NCBI GenBank assembly: GCA_937885235.1
Contig: CAKZZK010000321.1
Location: forward strand, 1 to 13,980
Direction: 5' to 3'
DNA length: 13,980 nt
Source of the DNA: an uncultured Treponema sp.
Lineage (GTDB): Bacteria; Spirochaetota; Spirochaetia; Treponematales; Treponemataceae
Shown: piece after piece, positions 7,791 through 13,949 of the stretch
Layout: each line of letters begins with the position of its first letter
Numbering within the stretch: the first letter of the stretch is position 1
Made by a program: the position numbers and the translations under genes
The notes under the pieces: generated by a model
Databases searched by the model: none
Seen by the model: the letters and a program-made list of their open reading frames with translations, nothing else
Told to the model about the DNA's origin: nothing

Positions 7791-8882
7791 ATGGAAAAGA
7801 ACATTGCACTGATTCCCGGTGATGGAATCGGACCTGATGTTGTCGCTGAAGCCGTGAACGTGCTTAATGCCATTGCCAAGAAGTTCGGACACAAGTTTCA
7901 TTATACGGACGTGATTGCCGGCGGTGCTGCCATTGACAAGTGGGGCAAGCCCCTTCCTCAGGACCAGCTTGACATCTGTCTGAAAAGCGATGCCGTGCTA
8001 CTTGGAGCGGTGGGCGGACCAAAGTGGGATAATGTGGCGCCGGAAATCCGTCCGGAGAAGGCTTTGCTTGGCCTTCGCGGCGGCATGAAGGTCTACGCAA
8101 ACCTGCGTCCCGCAGTGATGTGGAAGCAGCTCAAGGCCGCCTGTCCGCTCAAAGACGAGATTGTGGGCGAGGGGCTTGACATCCTCGTGGTGCGTGAGCT
8201 TACGGGCGGCATCTACTTTGGCGAGCGCGGTACATCTGCCGATGGGCGGACTGCATGGGATACAGAGAAATACACCTGGCCTGAAATTGAACGCATCGTG
8301 CGCATGGGCTTTGAGTTTGCCCAGAAGCGCCAGAAGCGTCTCGCCGTTGTGGACAAGGCAAATATCCTGAATTCCAGCCGCCTGTGGCGCAAGGTTGCCG
8401 AGGAAGTGCACAAGGACTATCAGGATGTGCAGCTTGATTTCCTCTATATCGATAACGCGGCAATGCAGCTGGTGCGCAATCCGCGCCAGTTCGATGTGAT
8501 TGCCACAAGCAATATGTTTGGGGACATCCTGACCGACGAAGCAAGCCAGATCACCGGTTCAATCGGTATGCTCGCGAGTGCTTCGCTTGGTGACGGCGGT
8601 CCCGGTCTCTATGAGCCAATCCACGGCACTGCACCGGACATTGCGGGCAAGGATCTTGCGAATCCGCTTGCCACTATCCTTTCTGCCGCCATGCTTTTGC
8701 GCTATAGCTTTAAGCTGGAGACAGAGGCGAAGGCGATAGAGGCTGCGGTAAACGCGGTGCTTGATGACGGCTGGCGCACCGGTGATATTGCGGGAGATGA
8801 GCGCGAGGCGGTAAAAGCCGCTGGCAAGCTTGTCGGCACCAAGAAGATGGGTACGCTTGTGGTGGAATATCTAAATAAATAA
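7791..8882 (+). CDS. leuB: 3-isopropylmalate dehydrogenase LeuB
   Basis: 363 residues, full length. The NAD-dependent enzyme oxidises and decarboxylates 3-isopropylmalate (leucine) and, in the citramalate route, 3-methylmalate to 2-oxobutyrate (isoleucine). It carries the family start IPGDGIGP (8-15), substrate arginines at Arg96, Arg106 and Arg135, Tyr142 in GGIYFGE, Lys189 in VDKANIL, metal aspartates Asp221, Asp245 and Asp249, and the NAD-binding stretch from HGTAPDIAG (278-286) to NPLATILSAAM (291-301). The hydrophobic residues around Arg96 (ALLGLR) fit LeuB rather than isocitrate or tartrate dehydrogenase. AGGAG (7777-7781) lies 9 bases upstream. It is the last gene of the operon; cimA sits at the other end of the transporter, while leuA, leuC and leuD are not in the window. 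Confidence 0.95.
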   Translation: MEKNIALIPGDGIGPDVVAEAVNVLNAIAKKFGHKFHYTDVIAGGAAIDKWGKPLPQDQLDICLKSDAVLLGAVGGPKWDNVAPEIRPEKALLGLRGGMKVYANLRPAVMWKQLKAACPLKDEIVGEGLDILVVRELTGGIYFGERGTSADGRTAWDTEKYTWPEIERIVRMGFEFAQKRQKRLAVVDKANILNSSRLWRKVAEEVHKDYQDVQLDFLYIDNAAMQLVRNPRQFDVIATSNMFGDILTDEASQITGSIGMLASASLGDGGPGLYEPIHGTAPDIAGKDLANPLATILSAAMLLRYSFKLETEAKAIEAAVNAVLDDGWRTGDIAGDEREAVKAAGKLVGTKKMGTLVVEYLNK

Positions 8883-8905
8883 GTTTTTTATTGGTGCATA
8901 AAAAA

Positions 8906-8935
8906 AGCCAACCTCGTGAGGGGCTGGCTTTTTTT
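8906..8935. terminator. Two-way terminator after leuB
   Basis: A stem, AGCCAACCTC (8906-8915) with GGGGCTGGCT (8920-8929), has one A-C mismatch, one G-T pair and the loop GTGA. Seven A precede it and seven T follow. It can end both the rightward leuB transcript and the leftward lipoprotein transcript from 8947-10449. Confidence 0.88.
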
Positions 8936-8946
8936 ATGGGCTGCTA

Positions 8947-10449
8947 TTACTTTATGCGTTCCACGTTTGTAATGGTGAATGAGTCGCCATCTTTCGCACT
9001 CAGCTTATAGAAGGTTCGTCCTGCTTTTAATTCCAACGTGCAGGTGCCCGTCCCGTCATTATTGTAAACATAAGGATCTTCGTTCCAGTCTCCGTATCCG
9101 TTTCCTGAATACAAGTTGAAACCCTCACCCCATGTAGCTAAATCTTTTTTGATGGTAATTTTCACCGTCATATCTTCGTTTGCCTTGAACGCGAACTCTT
9201 TATATTCGCCTTTCCAGCTGGACAAGTCATCTGTTGACTTTGTTGTACAGCCACTTGTATTTCCGCTGTCAGCAGTCTTGCCCGCAGAACCTGTGCCCGA
9301 TGTGCCCGTGCTTGCGGAGTTGCCGGAAGAGTTCCCTGCTTTTGTATCAGCCGCTTTTTGTGCGCTGTCTGCCGCTTGCTGTGCGGCGGCTGCGTTTTCG
9401 TTTGCCTTTTGGGCAGCCTGTTGCGCTTCGTCTGTACCGGCGGCATCTGCGGCATTCTGCGCCTGCTTGCTCGCTTCGCTGGCCTTGTCTGCGGATTCCC
9501 GCGCGGTATCAGCGGCGTTCTGAGATTCGGACGCTGTACCGGCATTCTGTGCCTGCTCGGAAGCCTTGGCTGCATTTTCTTTTTCCGTTTCCGTAGTCTG
9601 GGCGCTCTGTTTTGCCGCTTCGGTCTGCTGTGCTTTCTCTGTGGCTATCTGCTGCGCTTTGTCAGCGGCATTCTGCGCCGCCTTAGCTGCTTCCTGTGCT
9701 TCTTTTGCTACAGTCTGGACTCTTGACAAAGCATCTTTGAGGGCTTCAATTTCTTTTTCAAGATCGCTAATCCTTTTTTCATGTTCCGCGATGATTTTCT
9801 CTAGCTCTGCAATTTTCTTGGCATCATCATTGCTGGCGGCTTTTGCTTCCTCAGCAGCCTTCTTCGCTTCTTCGGCGGAAGTTTTTGCAGCCTCAGCACT
9901 TTCGATTGCATCATTGATGGCTTCTTTCGCTTCTTTTACAGCATCAGCAGTCGCTTTGGCATTTTTTTCGCTTTCTTTTGCAGCGTTTTCAGCCGCTTCT
10001 GCATTTCTCTTTGCTTCGGAAACAGACTTTGCCTCTGCCGCCTTCTGAGCGTCAGTCTGGGTGTCGGTGTTTGCATTTGTTGTTTCGACAGCTTTCTCTG
10101 CTGCGTCCTCAGCCTTCTTCAAAGCAGCTATCGTCTCCGGTAATGCGCCGTTTTCCTTTGCCTCTTCAAGCGCTTTCTTGATGACTTCCTCATTTGACTG
10201 GGCAGCCTTTTCCTGATTTTCCGCCTTCTTCTTGTCCTGCGCAATCTCATTTGCTGTTGCGGCTGTGGAATTTGTGGCGGCAGTCGAGGTTTCTGCCTTC
10301 CTCATGCTGCTTTCTGTGCTTGAGGGAGCGCTTTCTTCGTAATCGTACTCGTCATCTTCTCCGCCTGCGTAGATGGCGCAGGAGGCTGCCCCGAAAAGGC
10401 ATACAACAGAGGCAATCAATGCAATGGCCGTTGAATGAAACTTTTTCAT
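8947..10449 (-). CDS. Ala-rich coiled-coil lipoprotein
   Basis: About 500 residues; I do not recognise a named family. Residues 1-24 form a lipoprotein signal ending in AASC (Cys24). An acidic linker (DDEYDYEE) and a Ser/Thr/Ala-rich stretch follow. Residues about 70-370 are almost entirely Ala, Glu, Lys, Gln and Asp, as expected of one very long helix; around 212-245 there is a clear heptad pattern (IAELEKIIAEHEKRISDLEK). A Gly/Ser/Thr linker (about 370-400) leads to a C-terminal domain of about 95 residues that looks beta-rich and has two cysteines (401 and 470) that could pair. I infer a lipid-anchored rod carrying a small globular tip. The Met at 10449 gives a typical MKKF signal start; an ATG at 10458 is also possible, and neither has a good ribosome site. 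Confidence 0.85.
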   Translation of the reverse strand: MKKFHSTAIALIASVVCLFGAASCAIYAGGEDDEYDYEESAPSSTESSMRKAETSTAATNSTAATANEIAQDKKKAENQEKAAQSNEEVIKKALEEAKENGALPETIAALKKAEDAAEKAVETTNANTDTQTDAQKAAEAKSVSEAKRNAEAAENAAKESEKNAKATADAVKEAKEAINDAIESAEAAKTSAEEAKKAAEEAKAASNDDAKKIAELEKIIAEHEKRISDLEKEIEALKDALSRVQTVAKEAQEAAKAAQNAADKAQQIATEKAQQTEAAKQSAQTTETEKENAAKASEQAQNAGTASESQNAADTARESADKASEASKQAQNAADAAGTDEAQQAAQKANENAAAAQQAADSAQKAADTKAGNSSGNSASTGTSGTGSAGKTADSGNTSGCTTKSTDDLSSWKGEYKEFAFKANEDMTVKITIKKDLATWGEGFNLYSGNGYGDWNEDPYVYNNDGTGTCTLELKAGRTFYKLSAKDGDSFTITNVERIK

Positions 10450-10481
10450 TGTAAACATACTCGCTTATTTGAATTGTCAAT

Positions 10482-10510
10482 ACTATATCGCAAGGTTCTG
10501 ATAATGGCAA
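10482..10510 (-). promoter_or_regulatory. Promoter of the coiled-coil lipoprotein gene
   Basis: Read on the minus strand: TTGCCA (10510-10505), a 17-base spacer and TATAGT (10487-10482). The start point would be near 10475, leaving a leader of about 17-26 bases. Confidence 0.7.
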
Positions 10511-10528
10511 GCGGTTTCCGTGATTTAT

Positions 10529-10552
10529 TTGCGTTTGTTGCGTTTTTTTGCG
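10529..10552 (+). repeat. Three TTGCG repeats spaced about one helical turn
   Basis: TTGCG occurs at 10529-10533, 10538-10542 and 10548-10552, spacing 9 and 10 bases. An inverted copy (CGCAA, 10489-10493) lies in the spacer of the leftward promoter. TTGCAT is also doubled at 10571 and 10578. The repeats lie between the two divergent promoters, where a regulator would be expected to bind. Function is inferred from position only. Confidence 0.45.
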
Positions 10553-10570
10553 GTCTTGTGTTATCCGTCT

Positions 10571-10599
10571 TTGCATTTTGCATATTTTCCTGTTAAAAT
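10571..10599 (+). promoter_or_regulatory. Promoter of the WYL regulator gene
   Basis: TTGCAT (10571-10576), a 17-base spacer and TAAAAT (10594-10599). The expected start point near 10606 is almost at the ATG of 10609, which favours the second ATG at 10627 as the true start. Confidence 0.7.
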
Positions 10600-10626
10600 A
10601 CAGCTGTAATGGAGGAAACACGCATT

Positions 10627-11667
10627 ATGGGCGAGCCTGAGAAACGGAAAACAACGATAGTACAGCTTGACAGATATAAAATCATAGACAAACTCATCTC
10701 GGCTGGCAACTATCCTTCCAAAGAAGACATCATTGCCAAGGTACAGCAGACGCTGCGGGAAAACGATTTCCTCAACAGTTACAAGCACATAACGTATTCC
10801 ACTGCCACGTTCAGCCGCGATATGAATTATATGCGGACAAAGCTCCATGCTCCCATAAAATATGACAGCGAAAAGAAAGGCTACTGTTATACAGAAGCAT
10901 TTAATTTTTCTTTAAATGTCTTGTCCATAGAGGAATTGCGCCTGCTCGCCGTCATGAAAGGCGTGCTTGGACAGTATGATGCCGCCCCGATATATGCCGA
11001 TGCCGTCAAGCTCATAGACAGGCTGTATCCGGCATCCAACGCGGACTCATTCATGGCGCGGATAGAGGTTTCCAAAAGACCGAAGCCCCTTGTTTCGGAT
11101 GAAGTGTACCAAAAGATACTGGAAGCCTTGAGCACAAATCACACACTTTCCTTCAAATATTTCAGTACATGGGATTTTACAGGGCGTCCTGAGAAGAATT
11201 ATGAGCGGCGGTATGTCTTGCCGTATCAGCTTGTCATCGATGAAGGGCAGCTCTATGTGTACGGGATGGACAAGGCGGACAAGCTTCCCCGCCTGTTCAA
11301 TCTGTGCCGGATTGAGTCCCTGCGGATTGAAGCAGAACAGTTTTCTCTTCCCGCTGATTATCAGTTCAGGGAGTCTTTCGAGCGGGGACGTTTCGGCGCC
11401 TTCCAATATGATGAAAGCTATTTCTATGAAATTGAATTTTATGATGAAGCCCGAATCTGGGTGAGGGAATATCAATGGGCAGACGACCAAGTTCTTGTTG
11501 AAGATGAGGAGCATAAAAAGACAATTTTAAAATTCTCTTCCTCACAGTGGATCCCCATCGAGCGCTGGCTTTTTTCGTTTTGGTCTCTGGCAAAGCCCCT
11601 TGCGCCGGACTGGCTCGTCGCTTTCTGGAAAGAAGAGATAAAAAAGATGGAAACCCGCTGCAATTAG
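10627..11667 (+). CDS. WYL-domain transcriptional regulator
   Basis: 346 residues. About 10-90 form a winged-helix-like N-terminal region of the kind found in these proteins, ending in TFSRDMNYMRTKLHAPIKYD (61-80) and a GYCYT wing. Residues about 155-235 form the WYL domain, with RRYVLPYQLV (194-203), the LYVYG position of the WYL motif (209-213) and RLFNLCRIESL (222-232). A C-terminal WCX-like part follows, with ARIWV and WIPIERW. WYL proteins sense a ligand, often a nucleotide or nucleic acid, and act as repressors or activators. The ATG at 10627 is preferred because GGAGG (10611-10615) sits 11 bases upstream; the ATG at 10609 overlaps that site and the expected transcript start. It diverges from the coiled-coil lipoprotein gene, a natural candidate target. 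Confidence 0.87.
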   Translation: MGEPEKRKTTIVQLDRYKIIDKLISAGNYPSKEDIIAKVQQTLRENDFLNSYKHITYSTATFSRDMNYMRTKLHAPIKYDSEKKGYCYTEAFNFSLNVLSIEELRLLAVMKGVLGQYDAAPIYADAVKLIDRLYPASNADSFMARIEVSKRPKPLVSDEVYQKILEALSTNHTLSFKYFSTWDFTGRPEKNYERRYVLPYQLVIDEGQLYVYGMDKADKLPRLFNLCRIESLRIEAEQFSLPADYQFRESFERGRFGAFQYDESYFYEIEFYDEARIWVREYQWADDQVLVEDEEHKKTILKFSSSQWIPIERWLFSFWSLAKPLAPDWLVAFWKEEIKKMETRCN

Positions 11668-11772
11668 CAGAAAATTGTTTTCCAACATCGTTAAATGATA
11701 GAGTCTCCATGCTACCATAGATCTCAGCTGGCTTACAGCACGAAAACAAAGCATCATATCAGGAGGATTTGT

Positions 11773-12612
11773 ATGACAGAAGTGAGATTTAAGGGCGGCA
11801 TGCTGCTTGCCCTGCTGTGCGCGGCGATGTCGCTTAGCTCATGCACGAACAGCAACGATGACAGCGGCAGTTCCGGCACAGGGGCTGGAGGTGGCGGCAG
11901 TGTTACGGGGAGCTTTGTCACCATACCTGCGGGCACGGGCATGACGGGCGGCGGCCGGTCAGGGCAGGGACCAAAGCAGGTGACGGTTTCATCATTTGAA
12001 ATGAGTGATCACGAAGTGACGCAGGGAGAATGGAAAGCAGTGATGGGCAGCCAGCCGGAAAAGCTGACGAAATCCTACGGCACCAGAGTGGGGGACAGCT
12101 ACCCTGTCGCCGCAGTGTCCTGGTATGACGCGGTGGCATACTGCAATGCCCTGAGCGCACAGGAAGGGCTGACGGCTGCGTATACCGTGGACGGTACGAA
12201 CGTAACATGGGATGCGACTGCGAACGGCTACCGGCTGCCCACGGAGGAAGAATGGGAGTATGCCGCCCGCGCCGGAGACGACACCACTGACACGGATGTC
12301 TGGGGCGGCACGAATGATGAAAGCTCCCTCGGTGACTACGCCTGGTATGCCAAAAACGCCGAAGGCCACATGCACGAGGTGATGGGCAAGAAGCCAAACG
12401 CATGGGGGCTGTACGATATGAGCGGCAACGTGGAAGAATGGTGCTGGGATGAACACGGAGGAATACTCGATACTGACCCTGTATACCGAGGCGTGCGTGG
12501 TGGCGGTTTTAACTTTATGGACTGGGGACTTGCGCACGCAATCAGCATTAGTCCAGATTCGCAGGGCCCGACGCTCGGTTTCCGAGTAGTGCGCTCTGGC
12601 GCAGGGAATTAA
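11773..12612 (+). CDS. SUMF1 / formylglycine-enzyme-fold lipoprotein
   Basis: 279 residues. A lipoprotein signal ends in LSSC (Cys24), followed by a Ser/Gly-rich tether (about 25-45). From about 46 to the end is an FGE-sulfatase (SUMF1) domain: SDHEVTQGEWKAVMG (78-92), PVAAVSWYDAVAYCNALS (111-128), GYRLPTEEEWEYAARAG (152-168), WGLYDMSGNVEEWCWD (211-226), RGVRGGGF (239-246) and LGFRVVRSG (268-276). The two catalytic cysteines of true formylglycine-generating enzymes, expected between the RGG and GFR motifs, are absent, so it probably does not make formylglycine and more likely binds a ligand or polymer at the cell surface. The start is firm: AGGAGG lies 6 bases upstream, and the ATG gives a proper signal. 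Upstream DNA (11668-11772) holds no convincing promoter, so it may be read from the WYL gene. Confidence 0.9.
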   Translation: MTEVRFKGGMLLALLCAAMSLSSCTNSNDDSGSSGTGAGGGGSVTGSFVTIPAGTGMTGGGRSGQGPKQVTVSSFEMSDHEVTQGEWKAVMGSQPEKLTKSYGTRVGDSYPVAAVSWYDAVAYCNALSAQEGLTAAYTVDGTNVTWDATANGYRLPTEEEWEYAARAGDDTTDTDVWGGTNDESSLGDYAWYAKNAEGHMHEVMGKKPNAWGLYDMSGNVEEWCWDEHGGILDTDPVYRGVRGGGFNFMDWGLAHAISISPDSQGPTLGFRVVRSGAGN

Positions 12613-12663
12613 TGCCTTCTTTTGGCTTTAAGGTGCCTCGGAGTATACTTCTGTGCCACTTTA

Positions 12664-12752
12664 GATGATGTTCCTCACGGACAGAATTATCTGCATCATC
12701 CAAGCCGTAAACAGCCTGTTTACGGCTTGAAAACAGACTGATTCCCATCTGT
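12664..12752. repeat. Three consecutive hairpins in a convergent gap
   Basis: Hairpin 1: GATGATG (12664-12670) with CATCATC (12694-12700), containing an inner stem CAGA/TCTG and an 11-base bulge. Hairpin 2 directly abuts it: a perfect 13-bp stem, 12701-12713 with 12717-12729, loop GCC. Hairpin 3: ACAGA (12733-12737) with TCTGT (12748-12752). No T run follows on either strand, so these are not classical intrinsic terminators. The rest of the 12613-12834 gap shows no supportable gene. Confidence 0.7.
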
Positions 12753-12834
12753 AAACACAGTGCTTTCGGAAATTTTGTGCAGCCAGTTTGAAAACTCCTT
12801 GCCTTTTTGAATAAATGCTGTCGCTGTGGCTGTT

Positions 12835-13149
12835 TTATGTAAGCAGATTGACAAGTTTTTTTACAAATTTAAAATCGCTATGTGAAAGCAGCTTGATTTT
12901 TTCTGTAAGCGCACTCGTATCCCATTCAGAAGGCTTTGTCTGGATTTCCTTTTTTCCCAACACAAGATATTCCACAGAAACATTCAAAGCTTGTGCAATT
13001 TTTACAGCTAATTCCACCTGGGGCTGGCTTCCATTGATCGTAAGATAATGGTCTAGCGTATGCTTGCTTATACCGGTCTTTTCCGCTAATTCTTTCACCT
13101 TCATGTCTTGGTATGCCAGCTCTTCTTTTAAATTTTCTCTAAATCCCAT
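12835..13149 (-). CDS. XRE-family helix-turn-helix regulator
   Basis: 104 residues, a small single-domain DNA-binding protein of the Cro/CI (XRE) type. The helix-turn-helix domain covers about 6-64: KVKELAEKTGISKHTLDHYL (17-36) holds helices 2 and 3, and QALNVSVEYLVLG (53-65) is the usual closing stretch. The tail (66-104) is Lys-rich, with no membrane segment or protease domain. Such proteins normally repress a neighbouring promoter and often their own. No clear ribosome site precedes the ATG, and the expected leader is only about 16 bases. It faces away from a strong rightward promoter with an inverted repeat between the two (13191-13210), suggesting it controls the structured leader and lipoprotein gene to the right as well as itself. 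Confidence 0.87.
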   Translation of the reverse strand: MGFRENLKEELAYQDMKVKELAEKTGISKHTLDHYLTINGSQPQVELAVKIAQALNVSVEYLVLGKKEIQTKPSEWDTSALTEKIKLLSHSDFKFVKKLVNLLT

Positions 13150-13171
13150 GATAAAATTTTATTGAGTTTTG

Positions 13172-13199
13172 ATGATAAATTTAGGGGTTGACTATTCAA
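13172..13199 (-). promoter_or_regulatory. Probable promoter of the XRE gene
   Basis: Read on the minus strand: TTGAAT (13199-13194), a 16-base spacer and TATCAT (13177-13172). Its -35 box directly adjoins the -35 box of the rightward promoter, so the two promoters are back to back and likely compete. Confidence 0.5.
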
Positions 13200-13216
13200 A
13201 TATTAATAGTTATACT
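13188..13216 (+). promoter_or_regulatory. Strong rightward promoter opposite the XRE gene
   Basis: TTGACT (13188-13193), a 17-base spacer and TATACT (13211-13216), each box one base from consensus. The start point would be near 13223. The first convincing gene downstream is the lipoprotein at 13614, which implies a leader of about 390 nt or a separate RNA. Confidence 0.72.
13191..13210. promoter_or_regulatory. Inverted repeat between facing promoters (possible XRE operator)
   Basis: ACTATT (13191-13196), eight bases, AATAGT (13205-13210): a perfect 6-bp inverted repeat overlapping both -35 boxes. A second, wider pair, TTGACTA (13188-13194) and TAGTCAA (13246-13252), brackets the start region. 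These fit the size and placement of XRE-type operators. The assignment is by position. Confidence 0.45.
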
Positions 13217-13613
13217 GATAATATATTGCGTTTTGAATAACCAGTTAGTCAAACTTGGTTATTTTTGAAGGTGCTTTATAGCAAAGCAACATTTTTTACT
13301 GATGTCGTTTACAGGCACAGTTTAAAATAGCTTTATGGGGACTGTCTGGTGCTTCATCTTAACCCTGTTCAGAGAAGCGACCGGCACCTTGTTATTTAAC
13401 AAGAGAAGGGTGCGTTTGAGGCAGGACAGGGCTTCAAGGCACAGACAGGGCGCACTAGGACTTAGTGCTCCCTGTCCGTGCGGCATCTGCGAAATGACTC
13501 AGAATAATGCTATAGTGCGCGAAGAATAGGTGTGCAGAAGGATTATAAGCCACACAATGATACGGGTCTTAATCCCGTGAGGTACTGCTTTTTATAGAAG
13601 GAGAAGGAATAGT
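13217..13613 (+). other. Hairpin-rich leader or non-coding RNA region
   Basis: About 400 bases with no supportable gene. In order: AATAACCA (13236-13243) with TGGTTATT (13256-13263); a small stem GCTTT/AAAGC (13273-13287) followed nearby by six T, a possible early terminator; stem GGTGCTTC (13348-13355) with 13374-13382, one bulged base; stem GCAC plus CTTGTT with AACAAG plus GTGC (13384-13413); a long hairpin at 13439-13481; and ACGGG/CCCGT (13562-13578). The loop bases CCCTGTTC (13363-13370) can pair with GGACAGGG (13424-13431), which would make a pseudoknot. None of the strings I know for tmRNA, RNase P RNA, SRP RNA or common riboswitches is present. It may be a regulatory 5' leader, an independent RNA, or a dispersed genomic repeat. 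Confidence 0.5.
13439..13481. repeat. Long near-perfect hairpin (43 nt)
   Basis: Stem segments GCAC/GTGC (4 bp), GACAGGG/CCCTGTC (7 bp) and GCACTA/TAGTGC (6 bp) are separated by two single-base mismatches, with the loop GGACT. That gives 17 paired bases, the strongest hairpin in the window. No T run follows, so it is not an intrinsic terminator. Confidence 0.85.
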
Positions 13614-13949
13614 ATGCTTAAGAAAAAAAGAAATGCTGTCTCTATTTTTATTATCAGCCTCGCTCTGCTCTGTTGTGGATGTAGTAAAGAGACGGTGATT
13701 AAATCTGAAAAATTTCAAGCCACCTATATCAACAGGACTGGAAAGAGAATTTCTGCCATCATATATACCATAGAACCTTTTCCCAAGGATTCTGAGCTTC
13801 GGTGCCCTGTTGATTTGCCAGATAGAACCGTAGCCGTACTTGATATTCCAGAGGACTTAAAACAATTCCAGTCGGTAGCGATAAGTGTTGAGTTTGAACA
13901 CGACGAGGTTTCAATAAATACAGACCCGAGCCAGTTTCAAAAGTATTAG
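13614..13949 (+). CDS. Small predicted lipoprotein of unknown function
   Basis: 111 residues. A basic start (MLKKKR), a hydrophobic segment (about 8-20) and LLCCGC suggest a lipoprotein signal with Cys23 as the likely lipidated residue; the lipobox is loose, as in other spirochaetes. The remaining 88 residues are soluble and probably beta-rich (KFQATYINRTGKRISAIIYT at 33-52 and VAISVEFEHDEVSI further on). I do not recognise a family. The ribosome site AAGGAGAAGGA is strong, with its 3' end 6 bases from the ATG, so translation is credible. The gene lies at the end of the long hairpin-rich leader that starts at the promoter facing the XRE gene. After the stop, a short inverted repeat and eight A reach the window edge; whatever terminates it lies outside. 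Confidence 0.75.
   Translation: MLKKKRNAVSIFIISLALLCCGCSKETVIKSEKFQATYINRTGKRISAIIYTIEPFPKDSELRCPVDLPDRTVAVLDIPEDLKQFQSVAISVEFEHDEVSINTDPSQFQKY

Noticed and set aside
9116..10048. Rightward hydrophobic Ala/Ser/Phe/Cys-rich frames opposite the coiled-coil lipoprotein
   Set aside because: They are the reverse complement of Ala/Glu/Lys repeat codons. The leftward frame has a signal peptide, a promoter and a terminator.
12548..12748. Leftward frame of 66 codons in the gap after the SUMF1 gene
   Set aside because: It runs through the tandem hairpins, overlaps the SUMF1 3' end, and shows no ribosome site or domain.
13335..13529. Open frame of 64 codons inside the structured region
   Set aside because: It has no ribosome site, overlaps the strongest hairpin of the window, and has a composition unlike the real genes. 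It is better explained by the non-coding structure, although homologues in other genomes would reopen the question.
13562..13595. ACGGG/CCCGT hairpin with a T run as a terminator before the small lipoprotein gene
   Set aside because: The T run starts about 9 bases after the stem, too far for a standard intrinsic terminator, and the stem is only 5 bp.
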